Positions 48,871 to 61,986 are shown, numbered from the stretch's first letter. The stretch is 64,000 nt of DNA from Rhyzopertha dominica (GCA_025024175.1 QCXZ01000001.1:24856942-24920941); one strand, 5' to 3'. Numbers and translations are program-made. The notes: generated by a model not told the origin, from the letters alone.

Positions 48871-48932
48871 TACCATAATTGTGTAATTTCTTGTATACAC
48901 TTGGGTAGATACACGGAACTATTTCGCTGTAA
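48871..48932. repeat. Direct repeat, right copy
   Basis: Contains TACCATAATTGTG, AATTTCTTGTATACACTT and AGATACACGGAACTATTTCG. Similar to 48247-48310, 624 bp to the left. Confidence 0.6.
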
Positions 48933-48935
48933 CTA

Positions 48936-51139
48936 CCACACCAGTAACAACCGCAACACAAACACAAGGATGCATGCATACTAGAACACATTACTAACGA
49001 AAATTCTAGAATTCAGTATGATTGTTTAAAGCGAGATGCTCATCTTAGGTCATAGGTGTATAGTATCGTTCTAAGCGTTTTCTCTTTCTCTTTTTACTGG
49101 AAGCACGTCTAAAAAGACTTGGCTTGCATTTGTTATTTGTTGGTTATATGATCGTTCTAGTTGTTAAGACTACGGTATGGGTAATGGTGTTTATATATTT
49201 TTGATTCTTGAATGCTTAGGTTTTCACTTATTATTACTAGTGCTTCACTCCTTTGAACGGGTGAAAATTTTCACTGAAAAATAAATTTACAAAGTAAGAA
49301 AGGATGAAAGGCCTTTTGTTTGCACAGTCTGTCCCGATACGAAGAGGGCAGGCACCTATATTCGATTCCCTCCCATTTGGAACCGACTGTAACAGTGTAT
49401 GCTGTAGTCAACCTATTTTTAAATATTCCGATTCTACTGTCATTCTGGGGTGCAAGGTTAAATCCTGTTGTAATGTATTCCTTCGCACTACCTATGGATT
49501 TCTAAAAAGATATCTTTTGATAACTTGCGTAATTAAAACGTTATTACAAAGCAAAATAACAGTCGGTAGCTTAACACATGTTATTTACGTTAGCATATAA
49601 CTCTGCGGTACTGCTCGTGCTCTTAACCACAAAGGAAGTTGTAATAGGAAGACTCCGAAATCATCAGCATTTCAGGTACAATTATTGATATTTAATTAAA
49701 ACTGATTATCTTGCAGGTATCTGTATGCTGGAATGTTAGTATTACAACTTCTTTCTCCTTTTGAAACGTTTTTTAATACAAATACAATATGTTGTTGACT
49801 AAATCAGAAACCGCAGTAAAACGCGTAAACAGGTTTCTTTCCGTTCGGTATTTTCAAAATTAGAAGAAAACTTTAATAAACAATATGATTACTTATTGAT
49901 GTAAAAGAACCTGCTTCTAACTATTATTTAAATTTCCATAGATATTACTATTGGCATAGTACTTGTCTTTCTGTATACCTAATACAAAATACCTATGTAT
50001 CCATCCTTTTTGTAAAGATATTGATGATTATATACGTTTTGCTTGATTTACTTACTAAAATCTCGTTTTCTGTTTTCTAAGAAATACCTTGAAATGTAAC
50101 AAGGGGCTGGATTTTTGTTGTCAATACCTATGCATAAATCCATTACTTTTTAAAGTTTTTTTTGCTACATATGCTTGTCATATCGTATGCATTGTGTTTA
50201 CGTATAGGTAGAAAAGCGTATGCGGTATACTTTGCAGAAAACAGAAAATTAGAGCATTTTTAATCTGAATGGAAAGCGACGCCTCATTTCAGCGTATTTG
50301 TTTCAATTAAAACTCGGCGGGGATCCTGCAGGCCCGTCACACATTCAGATCTAAACGCGGCAAGAACCAGGCCGGACTGATCAATTATCTATTGTAATAA
50401 ATTCCGGACGGACAATGCAACGTGTGTCGGTATAGGCGTAGGTCCAAAACCTTTATCACGCCAACTTTTACGCTCTTTAACTCTTTAGAGAATCATCTAG
50501 CCAGAAACTTTGGAATCAATATCCAGCCCGGGGTAAAAACTGGCGCCGAACTTATTAAATTAAGATAATTGCCGTTATCACGTGTTAAACTCGACAACAC
50601 GACGCCATTTGTTGCAAGTTCTTGTTATTAAACGTGAGAATTCTGCACAAGTGGAACGTTCCACGTCTTGTACTAACAGGGAGGTGACATATCAGCTGCA
50701 ACAACTTCAGTAATAGCTTAAAGTCGCCACAAGTGTTCAACGTTTTATTGCACTTGGTTCGTTCGATATTCAATATATTGAACAGTAGCTTTTCATATTT
50801 GTTGTTAGAGATTAGACAACAATACAGCTATATAAAAGATGAACTGAATGTGGTTTCATTCTGATTAAACGATTTATGAAAGAACTCTTGCCATAATAAT
50901 TTAGACAATCTAAATACGAATTTCGGCGGCTAAGCTTCCATTATCAGCAAAAGTAAAGTATGCGGCGCGATGAACCCTTTGGCTGGATTTAATCGGGAAA
51001 ATTCTCAGTGGAAGTTCAAGACGTTGTTTTAAGAGGATACCAGTGCATTATAGAATATACTCAGTTATTCGAATATATGCGTATGACCTAACAAATGTAT
51101 ATCATAATATTTTATACATTGACTCTAAGCTAGATAACA
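48936..51139. other. No gene recognised; one GC-richer block
   Basis: A GC-richer, low-repeat block at about 50270-50580 has several homeodomain-like TAAT/ATTA cores among unique-looking sequence and could be a conserved regulatory element, but nothing here proves it. An open frame at 49304-49600 (+) has no motif. Confidence 0.35.
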
Positions 51140-51760
51140 ATAATGCGTGCAATTTGGGGATCTTTATGGTTCCAAGGCATGCTGATGTTAAAGGAAACCA
51201 TATTGCTAATAGAAGGGTGAAGAAAAGCATATACAAATATATAACGTGCAACATAGAAAAATAGACTTCCGTAACTTTCCTTCTCTGTGGACAGAAAAGG
51301 TGTTGTTTACGGTGGAAGAAGAATGGAAAGAACTGGGTATCATCAAAGAAAAAAATACAAGAATATAAACAACAAACTGAATAAAATATCACGGTTCTGT
51401 AAATTCTTCGATTTAATAGAAAAAAAACATTATAATTATGAATAGATGGAGAGCCGAGCATATACTCTCACCAAAACATCTTTACCAAATCAATTTAAGA
51501 GAAAGTATTTATTGTGTGAAGAAGTGGGAAGTACCCGACGCATACTCGAAAGCCAGAAGAATAACCATAATTGCATTGCATTGTTTAGTGACCTCACACA
51601 GATTTATAAGGGCCCTGCGTGCATTGCTAATGGTTGTGCTTATCCCAGATATGAAGTTATTGAATCGATAGTCAAGCTCCTAACAGAGTCTCATAAAATT
51701 ATAAAAATTATCCTTATGAGAACTCTGAATTTCTAGAAAAAGTAAATGTTTCTACGACAT
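51140..51760 (+). pseudogene. Decayed LINE ORF2 end: RNase H tail and C-terminal region
   Basis: The plus strand reads IFMVPRHADVKGNHIANRRV, matching the 'VPGHxxxxGNExADxxAK' end of an RNase H domain, and reaches a stop at 51262. In a shifted frame it continues with DFRNFPSLWTEKV and EEEWKELG. From 51438 comes RWRAEHILSPKHLYQINLRE then SIYC, like the 'RxGHxxLPxHLYxIxLxxSPxCxxC' block of LINEs with RNase H. Several frameshifts and stops are present. An AATAAA-containing stretch near 51950 could be the old 3' end. Confidence 0.5.
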
Positions 51761-51899
51761 TGTGCTTGCGTTACCTTCCAAGACATCTCCTGAACCTTCG
51801 TGCGAATGCTGTGCTGATGCTCGAGAGCGAGAAGAATTTGAAACCTGTGCTATCATCTAATTCTCGATGTAACAAGTAAATAGTGTACGGACAAGATAC

Positions 51900-54800
51900 A
51901 AGTGGTCAGGGTCCTAAATCCTAAATATGTTGGCTCATCCTAATTAAAAACAGAAATAAAGACTACAACGACTAACTGGGGCAATAGTAGAACAATAACA
52001 ATTTACTTACTTTACTTCTACTGATAATGGCAGCTTAGCCGTCGAAAAATGTATTTAGATTGCTTAAATTATTTTGGTGAGAGTTCTTCATATATCGTAA
52101 AAAACAGTTATTGCATTTAATACATGATAAACTTTAATTATTGTGAACGCTAAACGCATCCAGAGCTAAGATGTTGTGACTTACGCCATCATTTGAGATG
52201 TGGAACCAGAATATCACGATCCTATGTTCATCGCGTAGCTTTTGCGAAGTATGTGTTTCTAAGATAAATAAAACATAATATCTATAACTCTTAACTTGCA
52301 AACGTATGGAAAATAGTTAGAGGAATAAGGCTCATCTTTTCAAATCTGATGGTAACAGTAAGAGGTGGTAAGTCTTCGAAGCATTTCTCATCATTCTTAG
52401 TATATGTATTTGTGCCGTAATCAAATGCAGTAACGACTAAGTGCCGAAACTGCTACGGAACAAATGAGGTTTATCAAAAAACAATCAACAAATTTACAAA
52501 CGATCGCAAACTATCTAAATGTGACCTCCAATTACTAGTGGACTAACTTGACGATGGACAGGTGAAGTTCTAGTAGTAACATCAGCAAAAGCGGCACTCG
52601 CGGCGACCGGTCACTGCTATTTATATCTCTGTCTAAAACTATACTAGGGGTGGTCGTTTTCATCCACATGTGGCCCTTTTCCCTGGGTTGGCAGACCAGA
52701 GCGACATGGAAGCGCAAAAATATATACAAAAAAAACTATTCCTATTCACGAAGACGAAACAGGTTAAGATCCCAAATTTTTAATCCTTTGGAAATGCTTG
52801 TATTTATTTTATCAAGTGATTTTGAAGTGTTCAATTCGTCAGCAATAGAGAATTCTTCCTGAGAAAATTCATCCAGTTCTTTAGGGTCATCACTTCTACA
52901 AGTATTATCTGGTATTTGTAGACTGAAAAATCTAGTCAGTGCGTATGAAAATATAAACTTTTACGATGTCTCACTAATGAAAAGGACAATCTTCACCTAC
53001 AATGAAAACTCAATCATGGAATGGAGATATTTGAATTGTTGTTTGGATTAACTACAAATTCGTGAGCATCTTCGAATTTAGTGTTATTAATTAACTGGGG
53101 CATATCATAGTTCAACATTTTATTAAATTTTCACTTTTTCGACGAGAAATATCTGTGTCGCAGCATTATGACACAACAAATATTTTCCACGCATCTGCAG
53201 CCAAGTTTAATCCTGCATCAAATATCCTAAAGAATGTTCAACTTCAGAAAACTCATCTCGTGAAAATGAAGAAAGGCGGATACTACTGTAGGATAATGAG
53301 ATTAAAGCGGATCATCATATAATCTTCTTATAATATAGTATGGGTACATAATTTTTTTAAGTCACTGACAACATCTAGTTATTCTATGTTTAAATAAACA
53401 ATAATGCCACTGAAAGGTAAGAGCAAGCATGATAAAGAAACCACAGCATTATTTAGATCCCAATCTAACTTTTTGCTCTAAATTACATGCAAAATCAAAA
53501 TATAAAGGGAAAATTGGAGTAGTTAAGATTAGACATCGAAACGACTTATATTATGAGCATAAAAACGATTCTGCCTTTGTTCAAGTACAACATCGCGTCT
53601 GACCAATACTGCTAGATTGAACGACATTTGTCTCTCCCAGCTCTGATATTTTATAACTGACGTGCACATTACTTTTAAATAACGTGACACAGTCTACGAA
53701 TTTTACAGAATTTCAACTGTCAATTATGTGTCTTTTAGGGTTTGAATACGGGGGGGGGGGGGAGTACGGGGAAACAAAATATTATCATTCAAGCCGGGTA
53801 GAAACGAGTACTAGTATAGAAACCGCCACAAACAGGTACTTGTTTGCTACAAATTAATACTTACTATTATTTCTAATTGTTAAAGCAGAAAATTAATCAG
53901 TCGCCGCTGAGAAAGTCCCGCAGATCTCGATCAACATTCATACAACGATTTTTTAAATTCCTTAAATATGTCATACCCTAGTTTATTATGGATCAATGTT
54001 TACGACAAATATCAGCAAATTTTATTTTCTATGACTTGATAGTGTTCAACTGTCGTATATAGTACTCAAAAGGTAACACTACACCGCTCAGTAGCATCAT
54101 TCAGTTACAATGCAGTGTGTAATCGTTACATAACAGCGGCATTGTGAATAACCTTTTACCGTTAGTTCCATCGTAACTATTTTTACTACGGTCGATTAAC
54201 GTAAATTTCGGATCATTTGTCTTCAACAGCTGCCAGTGAGTGCAAACCTGTTCCACAATACTCATGACATCACCAACAAAAATGCTCTCCGGTGGGTGTA
54301 ACCAGACGAACAAAGTAAACAAGAGGTTAAAACGTTTGTACTTCGCACATAAAGTCGCCAATAACTGTAAGGCAAATAGTACGATAGTGGTGTGCAAAAA
54401 ATGGTACTTCAGCCGACACATATTTGGTGTGTGTACGCATACTTAATCACGATTTTATCTCTTATTTCTGTCAGATGTTTTTACTTGTAAATCAGTATCT
54501 AATGCAGTAACTAGGTGTTTTCTTTTTCATTTTTATACAGACTCAGTTTAATCGATATACCATGATTCATTATTTATTTGTGGTTTGGCACATTTAATAC
54601 CAAAAATAAAATTAAGTACGCGTCAAGACTAAACCAAAGACGAACGTTAAACTTTAGCTCTTAGCCTTCCACAATTCCGTAATGTTTTTAACAAACAGAT
54701 TTGCCTTTGTAGTATTGAAAATTCTCCCTCAATTTTTGATCAACCAATCCAATACGTGGATTTTGGACATTTACACGGTGTTCATGGTTTCTTGAAGATA

Positions 54801-55139
54801 ATGCTTGAAATACGCATAAAATGTAACTTAAGGCCTATCTGCCCCACTACGCCTTTATTGTTGGAGACAAGTTTAGTTGCATGCTGCTTCTAGGATAAAA
54901 AAAAAAACTTAATATGGCATTGATTAATGCTTCATTTTAGAATCATCTCAACTATAGCAATAAGATCATAGTATGGACCAAAACAAACAAAAAGTTTTTA
55001 TAAACATAGGTTATTTTTTCTTCACCTCCTTTTTTTTGCAAAAGCTCGCATTTTCTTGTCATAATTGGCTGGTTTTCTATGAAATAGACATAAAATGTTG
55101 ACTATTGTCAGCGCACAAGTTTTCGTTTGCTACCCACAT
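51900..55139. other. AT-rich DNA with a 13-base G run
   Basis: No gene recognised. A run of 13 G lies at 53750-53762. The open frame at 54101-54421 (-) has no motif or splice context. Confidence 0.45.
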
Positions 55140-55430
55140 GCATTTCGTATATGGTTGCGCTAATGACATTGCCAAAAAGCCAAGAAGCTTATCCAAATTG
55201 CCAAATTGAATGTTTGGAAGAATTCTCCAAAAATTGTGTGATATCGGTTCGTTCAGCAAACAATGCTGTTTATCCGGAAGGCCAAGGGCGGTATCTACTC
55301 CTAGAGCTGCAGAAGAAATTCTAGCACGAATAGAGCATAATCAAGGGACGGGTGTATATATGCCCGAGATAGGAATCATTGCTCCTCTTGGTTGGAGAAT
55401 CCTCCTCACATAAAACTTGTAATATTTTGT
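55140..55430 (+). pseudogene. N-terminal HTH region of an IS630/mariner-like transposase
   Basis: In two frames the plus strand gives MFGRILQKLCDIGSF and SGRPRAVSTPRAAEEILARI then EHNQGTG...MPEIGI...GWRIL. This is the 'F..l...LRETGSF......GRPRxxRTPExxExVLxxVExNPxxSxRxxxxxxGxSxxTVWRIL' helix-turn-helix block of the arthropod IS630-like transposases (DUF4817-type N-terminus). It has stops and a frameshift, and the DDE part is absent. It is the N-terminal complement, in family terms, of the pieces at 4370-4890 and 19562-21050, but a separate copy. Confidence 0.55.
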
Positions 55431-55959
55431 CATTGCATACTGTAATAATAAAATAATACTGAACTAGGTAATTATTGTCAGAGATTTGGGTGGCACAATC
55501 TGCTATTGGTACCGCTAGATGACATTGCATGTGGGAAGGAATTCACGGAATGTGCTTCAAAACGAATGATCAGACGAATCTACATCAGAAAGAATGCGAA
55601 TGTTCAAGGTGAACCGGATTTTTTAATTGATTAAAAAAGAGGATTAGCGTTAAAAACAAAAGAGAATGAGATTGGGGACCTTCGTTGGGGCTGAGGACAC
55701 TAATAAAGATCTGAACTGGGCCGTCTGGTAACTTTGAACTTCTTTTGCTAGACATAAGCCTCCAAACGAGAAATTTAAAAGACACGGCGGCACGAATAAA
55801 AGAAAGTGAACACGATATTCAATACAGGGTTGCATCACCAAAAATATTCCTCCTTTCTGGTTTAATTTGTTTTAGTATAAAACTATATTCCGGTAACCAT
55901 CGTTTTATGCGCGCTCGAAACTGATCGCTCATAAACTTGAGCTTCTTTCATCAAACCGG
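55431..55959. other. No gene recognised
   Basis: Possibly further decayed transposon DNA following the HTH remnant. A plus-strand reading near 55670 (GTFVGAEDTNKDLNWAVW) looks protein-like but matches nothing I know. Confidence 0.3.
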
Positions 55960-56430
55960 TAATGACGGCTTCTTTTTCCCCATAGCTTCCTGTACCACAA
56001 ACGAGCTGCTCTCATTGTTTTCTTCCGTCCAGGCCCACGCGATTCGCATATTGTCATCTTGATGCGTTTAAATGATCTCCCCAGCATCCCTTGCTTGTAC
56101 GCGAGATGAGTCGCGCGGCAAACAGCGTACCGTGATGGAGTGCACTTTTCGCGTGTTTGAATACAGAACAATTAGGAAGCCTGGAGGACCCTCGGCGCGT
56201 CTGGAGGGTTTGCGCGTAATCCTCCGACGTTTAGTGCAGTCGCGGGGCTGTGTTCTTGGAGGATTCCTCAAAGTTGCGCGATGGCCGACGAGTAATGTCG
56301 TATTTACCGCTTGGCTTTGCCGTCATTATGCGCTCACGTCTTTTTCGGATTTGGTGTACTAAGCGTTCTTTTGGGAAAGTGGACGATGACCGCACTCTTT
56401 TGAAAGTGAAAGTTCAAACCGCGAAGCGTG
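55960..56430. other. GC-rich island, unknown
   Basis: Clearly GC-richer than its surroundings, with many CpG. Open on both strands (plus 56072-56362; minus 55929-56171, basic). No domain seen. It could be a first exon or promoter of a host gene, or a foreign fragment. Confidence 0.4.
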
Positions 56431-56639
56431 GAAAAGCTTAGTCTAATATTTTCCTGAATGACATGATTAGAGGACTTTCAGTTTTCATTCTCATTTATCT
56501 TTAATGAGTAATATGTAGTCATTGGCAGATGGCGGATTTCCACTTACGTTATAGCGGTGTGGCTTCTAAATTAAAAACCTTTCATGCTTCGACTTAAGTT
56601 TGTATTGTGGATAAAGTATAAACACTATAAAATTTTCAG

Positions 56640-56806
56640 AAGCAGATCCTTTTACTAAAATGTTGCGTGTCACTCCTCCAGGACTTAGTTTTCAATTATC
56701 TGAAGAGAATCTCAAGGCAATTGGGAACACAGTACTAATTTCAAATAGCAGCATTTCTTTGTACAACCGAAAAATGCATGTCCTGGCTACCGCTTATTTG
56801 AGCTAT
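56640..56806 (+). CDS. Candidate 167-nt internal exon of an unknown gene or element
   Basis: Acceptor AAAATTTTCAG ends at 56639 and a consensus donor GTAAGTATG starts at 56807. Between them the frame is open: two bases of a split codon, then ADPFTKMLRVTPPGLSFQLS, a helical EENLKAIGNTV segment, ISLYNRK and ATAYLSY. The composition looks like real protein. The frame also runs on to a stop at 56879-56881 if unspliced. I do not recognise the family. It could be a host exon or an old transposon piece. Confidence 0.3.
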
Positions 56807-56881
56807 GTAAGTATGAGAGAACAAGCTTACATTAACAAAATAGTCGACATACTTATATTAGACGCATTGACGTTTGATTGA

Positions 56882-59465
56882 CACGGTTGCATCATTTACA
56901 ATAATTCTGAATAAAGACTAAGAATAACAAGAAATAGACCAAATGTTAATGAATGAATAAACATGAACAATAGTCTTTAAATTAAATTTAGTTTTGCTTG
57001 ACGTTGCATATTATGAAGATCTCTTAGGAATTACAAACGATGAAGTTGTTAATAATCCGTTAATTAATACGTCGACAGTTTCAAGATTTACTGCTATATA
57101 CTGATACAGAACCTAAGGCAAAATGAACGTAATGTTATTGCCAAACTGAATATTTTCGTCACCAACTTTTGTACATGGTATAAATTACAGCTTAAAGTTC
57201 TGTACTAATTGTTAAAATGTTAGGAATATTTGCTTTTGTTTTCCTCAGTATATTTACTGGTTTTCAAAAGTCCTTGCTACTCCTGTTTTCAGAAGCTTAA
57301 CAAATCCTCTTTTCTGTAATCCATGACCCCCTCCGATTTTTTTCACTCGTCTCGGATCTTTATGCTTTTCAGTCAGTTGCAGTTAGAACTTTTCCTAAGA
57401 AACATTAACAATTAACTGCTTTGTAGTTCTACCAAACTTCAGTTTTCGTGAGGAGTGGATTCGGACCTACTATTCAAGTTGTAAACGGAAGAACTTGGTG
57501 AACACTGCAAATGATAATAACTTACAATAAGCGAAGGCTATTCAATTAAATACACTCATTTTGCTTGTACGAGACATCTCAATTAAAGCAGCAAATCCAA
57601 TCAGAATACATTCTATTGACATACATGGAAAGTAATTCTAATTTACTAAATACCATGAGCATTCTCATACCAACTCATGTAATGCAATTGCGGCGCCGGA
57701 TAATTATAATCAAGATCGCTATCTTGTATGTTGTGGGCGTAGCAGACAACGCGAACACAATGTGTATTATTTGCAGTAGATGACGTCTTAGTGTTGTCGT
57801 TTGGTTGTTGCAGAAAAATACATTCAAGGTTCGCGACTTATTGGAATGTCACCGGACAGGTCAATTTTAAATATGCATTTTGTTGTTCATTCATCTCGCA
57901 TGATAGCTTATCCATTATTTTTGTTAATGAAACCTAACAATTTTCTTGAGAAGGTGTAACTTGCTGCATTCAGAAATATACGCATACACTTCAAGTGGCC
58001 GATGCAGGTATACATATTAATTAATTTTGTAAAAAATGCAAATATATGTTAGTGTTCAAGTTTTCCTCAAAAACGTAGAAACCCAGGATTGTTTCACCAA
58101 CTATGTTACCCCACACATTTTTCTTCAGAGGTACTGACTATGCGGTTCCACGGGTGATACTGAAGAACGTATAGTAGTAATAATGTTAACAGCAAACACA
58201 GTCCTGATAACTGTAGCAGTATGATATCCCTTTATTCCATTTGTGTAAAATATAACAATTTAAAATCTATAGGTCTGAAACCAAACCATCATTAAAAAAA
58301 TCTTATTGTTAATGACGGGAGTTCTCTTTCGCATGTGATGAGAGATTTTTCATTGCTTCTACTGAAAACAAGGGTATTTTCGAATCTAATTGCAAGATTA
58401 AATTACCCATCACTAAGCGTGCAGCTGGACGTGAAGTGAGCGTCGGTAACACTTACCCTAAGTATATGCATATAAACATTATTGAAATGTACGTACGTAC
58501 AAAGGATCCGGAAAAATTGTGGATTTCTCGGCGTCATGCATGTTAATGCCACTGAAATAAACTTACCCCAAACCATCGTGATGCCTTTGCATCTTTTCTC
58601 AAAGTATTCACTTGTTTTGTAATCCTTTAGTCTGCTACTATTATACGAATAGGAACGAAATTGACACACTCTGCACACTGGTAACTGATCTCTCTTCCTC
58701 AGGAATGGATGAAAGTCCGAGCTTTATCGTCAAAGACTGTGCAGCTTTGAAGAGACATCGACATTTAAAAGCAGTATTGTTATTGTTTTAAAGAGCCAAA
58801 AACTCCTTTACACCGATGATTGAAAATTTTCTGCAGTGCTGCCTTCCTATCGGTGTAACTTTACAGCATAATTAATGTACGGTGTTCATAAAATAAGGTC
58901 CTTCTTAACATTTACAGATGTGTGCAGATCTCTTACTGTCGCAATTTCCTTCCTATCTGTTATCACTACAGCGTTGCCAATGTGATGCTATATTACGGAC
59001 TTGATTTAAGTTTAAGGCGGTTTATTCTGGACGGCATGCACTCTGAAAGAGGAGTAAATCACTCGGACCTCCTAGCCTAGATTTTACTTTTTTCTCNCCA
59101 AACCGTAGAGCTGTATTCTGTGTCAAGTTTCTATGGAACCTTTTGTACAATCAACTGGACTTCCTCTGTCCCTCATATTAACTTCATACTTGCCCCAACA
59201 TGCTACATTCTATAATATCTGAGAGATGCGATTATTGATTTCGATGGCATATCTATATCCACTAAAACTTTATATGGAACCTTTGCTAATGTTTCCTGTT
59301 ATTAGCTTACTGTGTGGCGCTCTCACCTTCTTATTTCCTGCAATTGAGAATGTGTGCTGTTCGTCAACCGATTAGTATTTTTAAAACACTGCAGAGATAA
59401 AAAGGTTGTACCAAATTTTCTTAATAATAAAACACACATAAACATCACGCAAGTCAAATAAAATT
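56882..59465. other. AT-rich DNA, no gene recognised
   Basis: The open frame at 58403-58678 (-) has no motif. One N near 59098. The last 100 bases may hold decayed upstream parts of the Penelope-like RT. Confidence 0.4.
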
Positions 59466-60070
59466 ATGCTTCAAACTTCAATGGGTTCACCTCTAGGTCC
59501 TGTAGTGGCCAATTTGTTTATGGAAAATTTTGAAGACGTGACGATCAAGAGTTTGCAGTTTGAGCCAAAATGTTGGTATAGGTATCTAGATGGCACTTCT
59601 GTTATTTGACCCTACGGTATGGAAGAGTTAGGTAGGTTTATAAATCATTTGAACAGTCAAAATCCCGACATAAAATTTGCTACGGAATTAGAAAGTAATG
59701 GTAGTTTACCTTTCTTGGATGTCCAAATTTACAGAATAAACACTGGACAGTTAGGGCATAAGATTTACAGAAAATTAACACACACAGACAAATATTTCCA
59801 TGCCGCATCTAATCACCTTCCCTCTCAAAAGAATAGTCTTGTAAGGACCTTATTTGTTATGGCACAAAGGATCTCAGACGAAAGTTCTTTACAAAAAGAA
59901 ATATATCATCTTAAATGAGCGCTACTGAGAAAAAGTTGTAGCAATAAGAATATTTGGTCAGTTTTTAATAAAAGTGCTCATTCAAATCAAGTAAATTCTC
60001 AGCCAGGACAAAGTAAATTAAAATTGAGTTCGCTTTATGTACAAGGCCTTTCGAAAAAAGAGGATGCTTA
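59466..60070 (+). pseudogene. Penelope-like element reverse transcriptase fragment, broken
   Basis: In one frame from 59466: MGSPLGPVVANLFMENFE (the Penelope-type 'MGSPLSPxxAN' RT block), then YRYLDG where the catalytic YxDD belongs, so the second Asp is Gly, then VI and a TGA stop at 59607-59609 where the family normally has Trp. The frame resumes through FINHLN, FATELE, LPFLDVQIYR, YRKLTHTDKYFHA and HLPSQK to TGA at 59916. A further frame adds SSLYVQGLSKK, the start of the region before the endonuclease linker. Both catalytic and reading-frame defects show it is dead. The GIY-YIG part is missing here; a GIY-YIG fragment of a similar element is at 20096-20815. Confidence 0.75.
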
Positions 60071-60199
60071 GAAAACACGATATTTTAGTTATTGATAGTA
60101 CGTGGAAAAGTGGAACTAAAAACAGTACCGCAAATCAGAGATCCTACGGGGACGAACTGTGTCAAGACGGTTTTATATAAATAAAATAATGAAATTACC

Positions 60200-61986
60200 T
60201 GCAAGGTATGTGTATGCTTTTATAACTTTATAGGCCATCGTTATTTCATTCGTAATTCATTGCGTTCAAATAGTAACAGTTGTAAAGCGTTAATGGTAAA
60301 ATGTAAATTACTTTTCTTAAATCACCTCCTGCATTTGGCCGATGCTCGCTGCATAATTGGCATAAGCGAATAAATAAAGCCCGTAATTAGCTCATCCACT
60401 TTCCAAGCCGACGCTTCCAGCACAGTTCAAAGAAACAAGGGATCTTCAATTATAAACAAACTGTGTGAAGCAATTAGTATGCCAGACGCGTATCGTAAAC
60501 ACCGTAAATATTATAAAATATGTTATCCCTGATTAATATTAAGTAAGGCGTGTTTAATAGTTATAAATAGAAGGTACTTTTTTATCGGAATATTCATGGA
60601 CTTCCTATTTGGATGAAGGTGTCATGTGCAATGTAAGTGAGGCGCCATGTTGCGCAATGCTTAGCAGAATTTTGCTCAAAGTTGGAAGTGGTCACACGGA
60701 CGGAAAACAAGACTATTAAGCGCAACTTCGTTTCGTGCAAGCAACAAATATTTGCATTTGAACTATATTGCAAGCAACTCGCCGGTGACGTTAAAACACC
60801 TAGAAAAACTTGATTTGCATGAGTGGCTATAACAGTAATCTCATTAACAACTACAATGTCATAGCGCTAGTTGATTAATGAACAATTATACAATTGTGTA
60901 ATGGCTGATTCATAGTTTCATGATTTATGTGGTAAACAAAGCGTGTCATAGATAATAGACGTTTGCTAGATAATGAACGTTTTAGTTAGATAAATATGAC
61001 ACTTTGTCGTGTGTGGTGTAAGGCAAGCAACATTCTCTGACCAGTGCAATAAAGTTCGTGTTCTAGATTCTAGATTGTAACATGATGGTAATGACAATGA
61101 AAGGCACGTGTTATCACGTCTTGTTACTTGCACACTGCAATCACTTATCCGTTTCTGTTAACTCATTTATGGAGTGCGAAGCTACCTATAAATTCTGGTT
61201 GCTTTGGCGTCCGTGTGCCACAGTAAACGCTTTAAAGGTTGAAAGCCAACTTGATTCATTGAAGTAGGCAGTTGCAGCGTGGCAATTAACTAATTTACGT
61301 TTAAACACACTCGCATTGACTCGATGAGAAGGTTGAGCTTTGAAATTGTGATTAGTGTACCTTCGGAGTAAGAAGGACAACAACCGGTCGTCAACTGCAA
61401 ATAATAAAGAACATAAAATGTGGCTGACTTAAGAAGTATCTCTTCAGTGCAATTGTCGCTGTTATGTTAATATTCTAAACTTTAAATAACAGTTCAGTTA
61501 AATAACTTTGTTACCATTTACCTACTAACTTTTACATTAGGCCGACTATACTACATACAGTTAACAATAAGGCGGATATGACTAATGCCATTGATAGATA
61601 TGAAAATAAAAATATACTATGAATAATCTAACTGTTTCTAATAGTATAAAAAATTTAGCTTTCAAGTTATTTTTGTTTGTGCCTATTGTTACATCCGTTT
61701 ATGTTTTTGCTAAGTGAGTTCGTGATTAATTTTGAAACTCGTAAGATAAATGCCCTTTTCAACAAAATTGGATCCTAGCTGGTTAACGTAGAAATTATCT
61801 AATACTTTTACGACGAAACTACATATAAGTTATCTGTCTAGTTAATAATATTTAATTCTATTTCCGTTGGCGTGAGCATTTCCTATAGGCAGATTGATTT
61901 TCCGCAAAAATGATTGCAGCTATAATAACCAGTATCTCATATAGCTACTACAACTTGAATATATACGGCTTTTTGTTACACTGCAA
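60200..61986. other. No gene; unique-looking block rich in ATTA cores
   Basis: 60320-60480 and 60590-60930 look less repetitive than most of the window and contain several homeodomain-type cores (TAATTAG, TTGATTAATG, TGATTTATG). They could be conserved enhancers but this cannot be shown here. Confidence 0.3.

Noticed and set aside
53750..53762. 13-base G run
   Set aside because: Simple homopolymer, noted only as a likely length-variable site.
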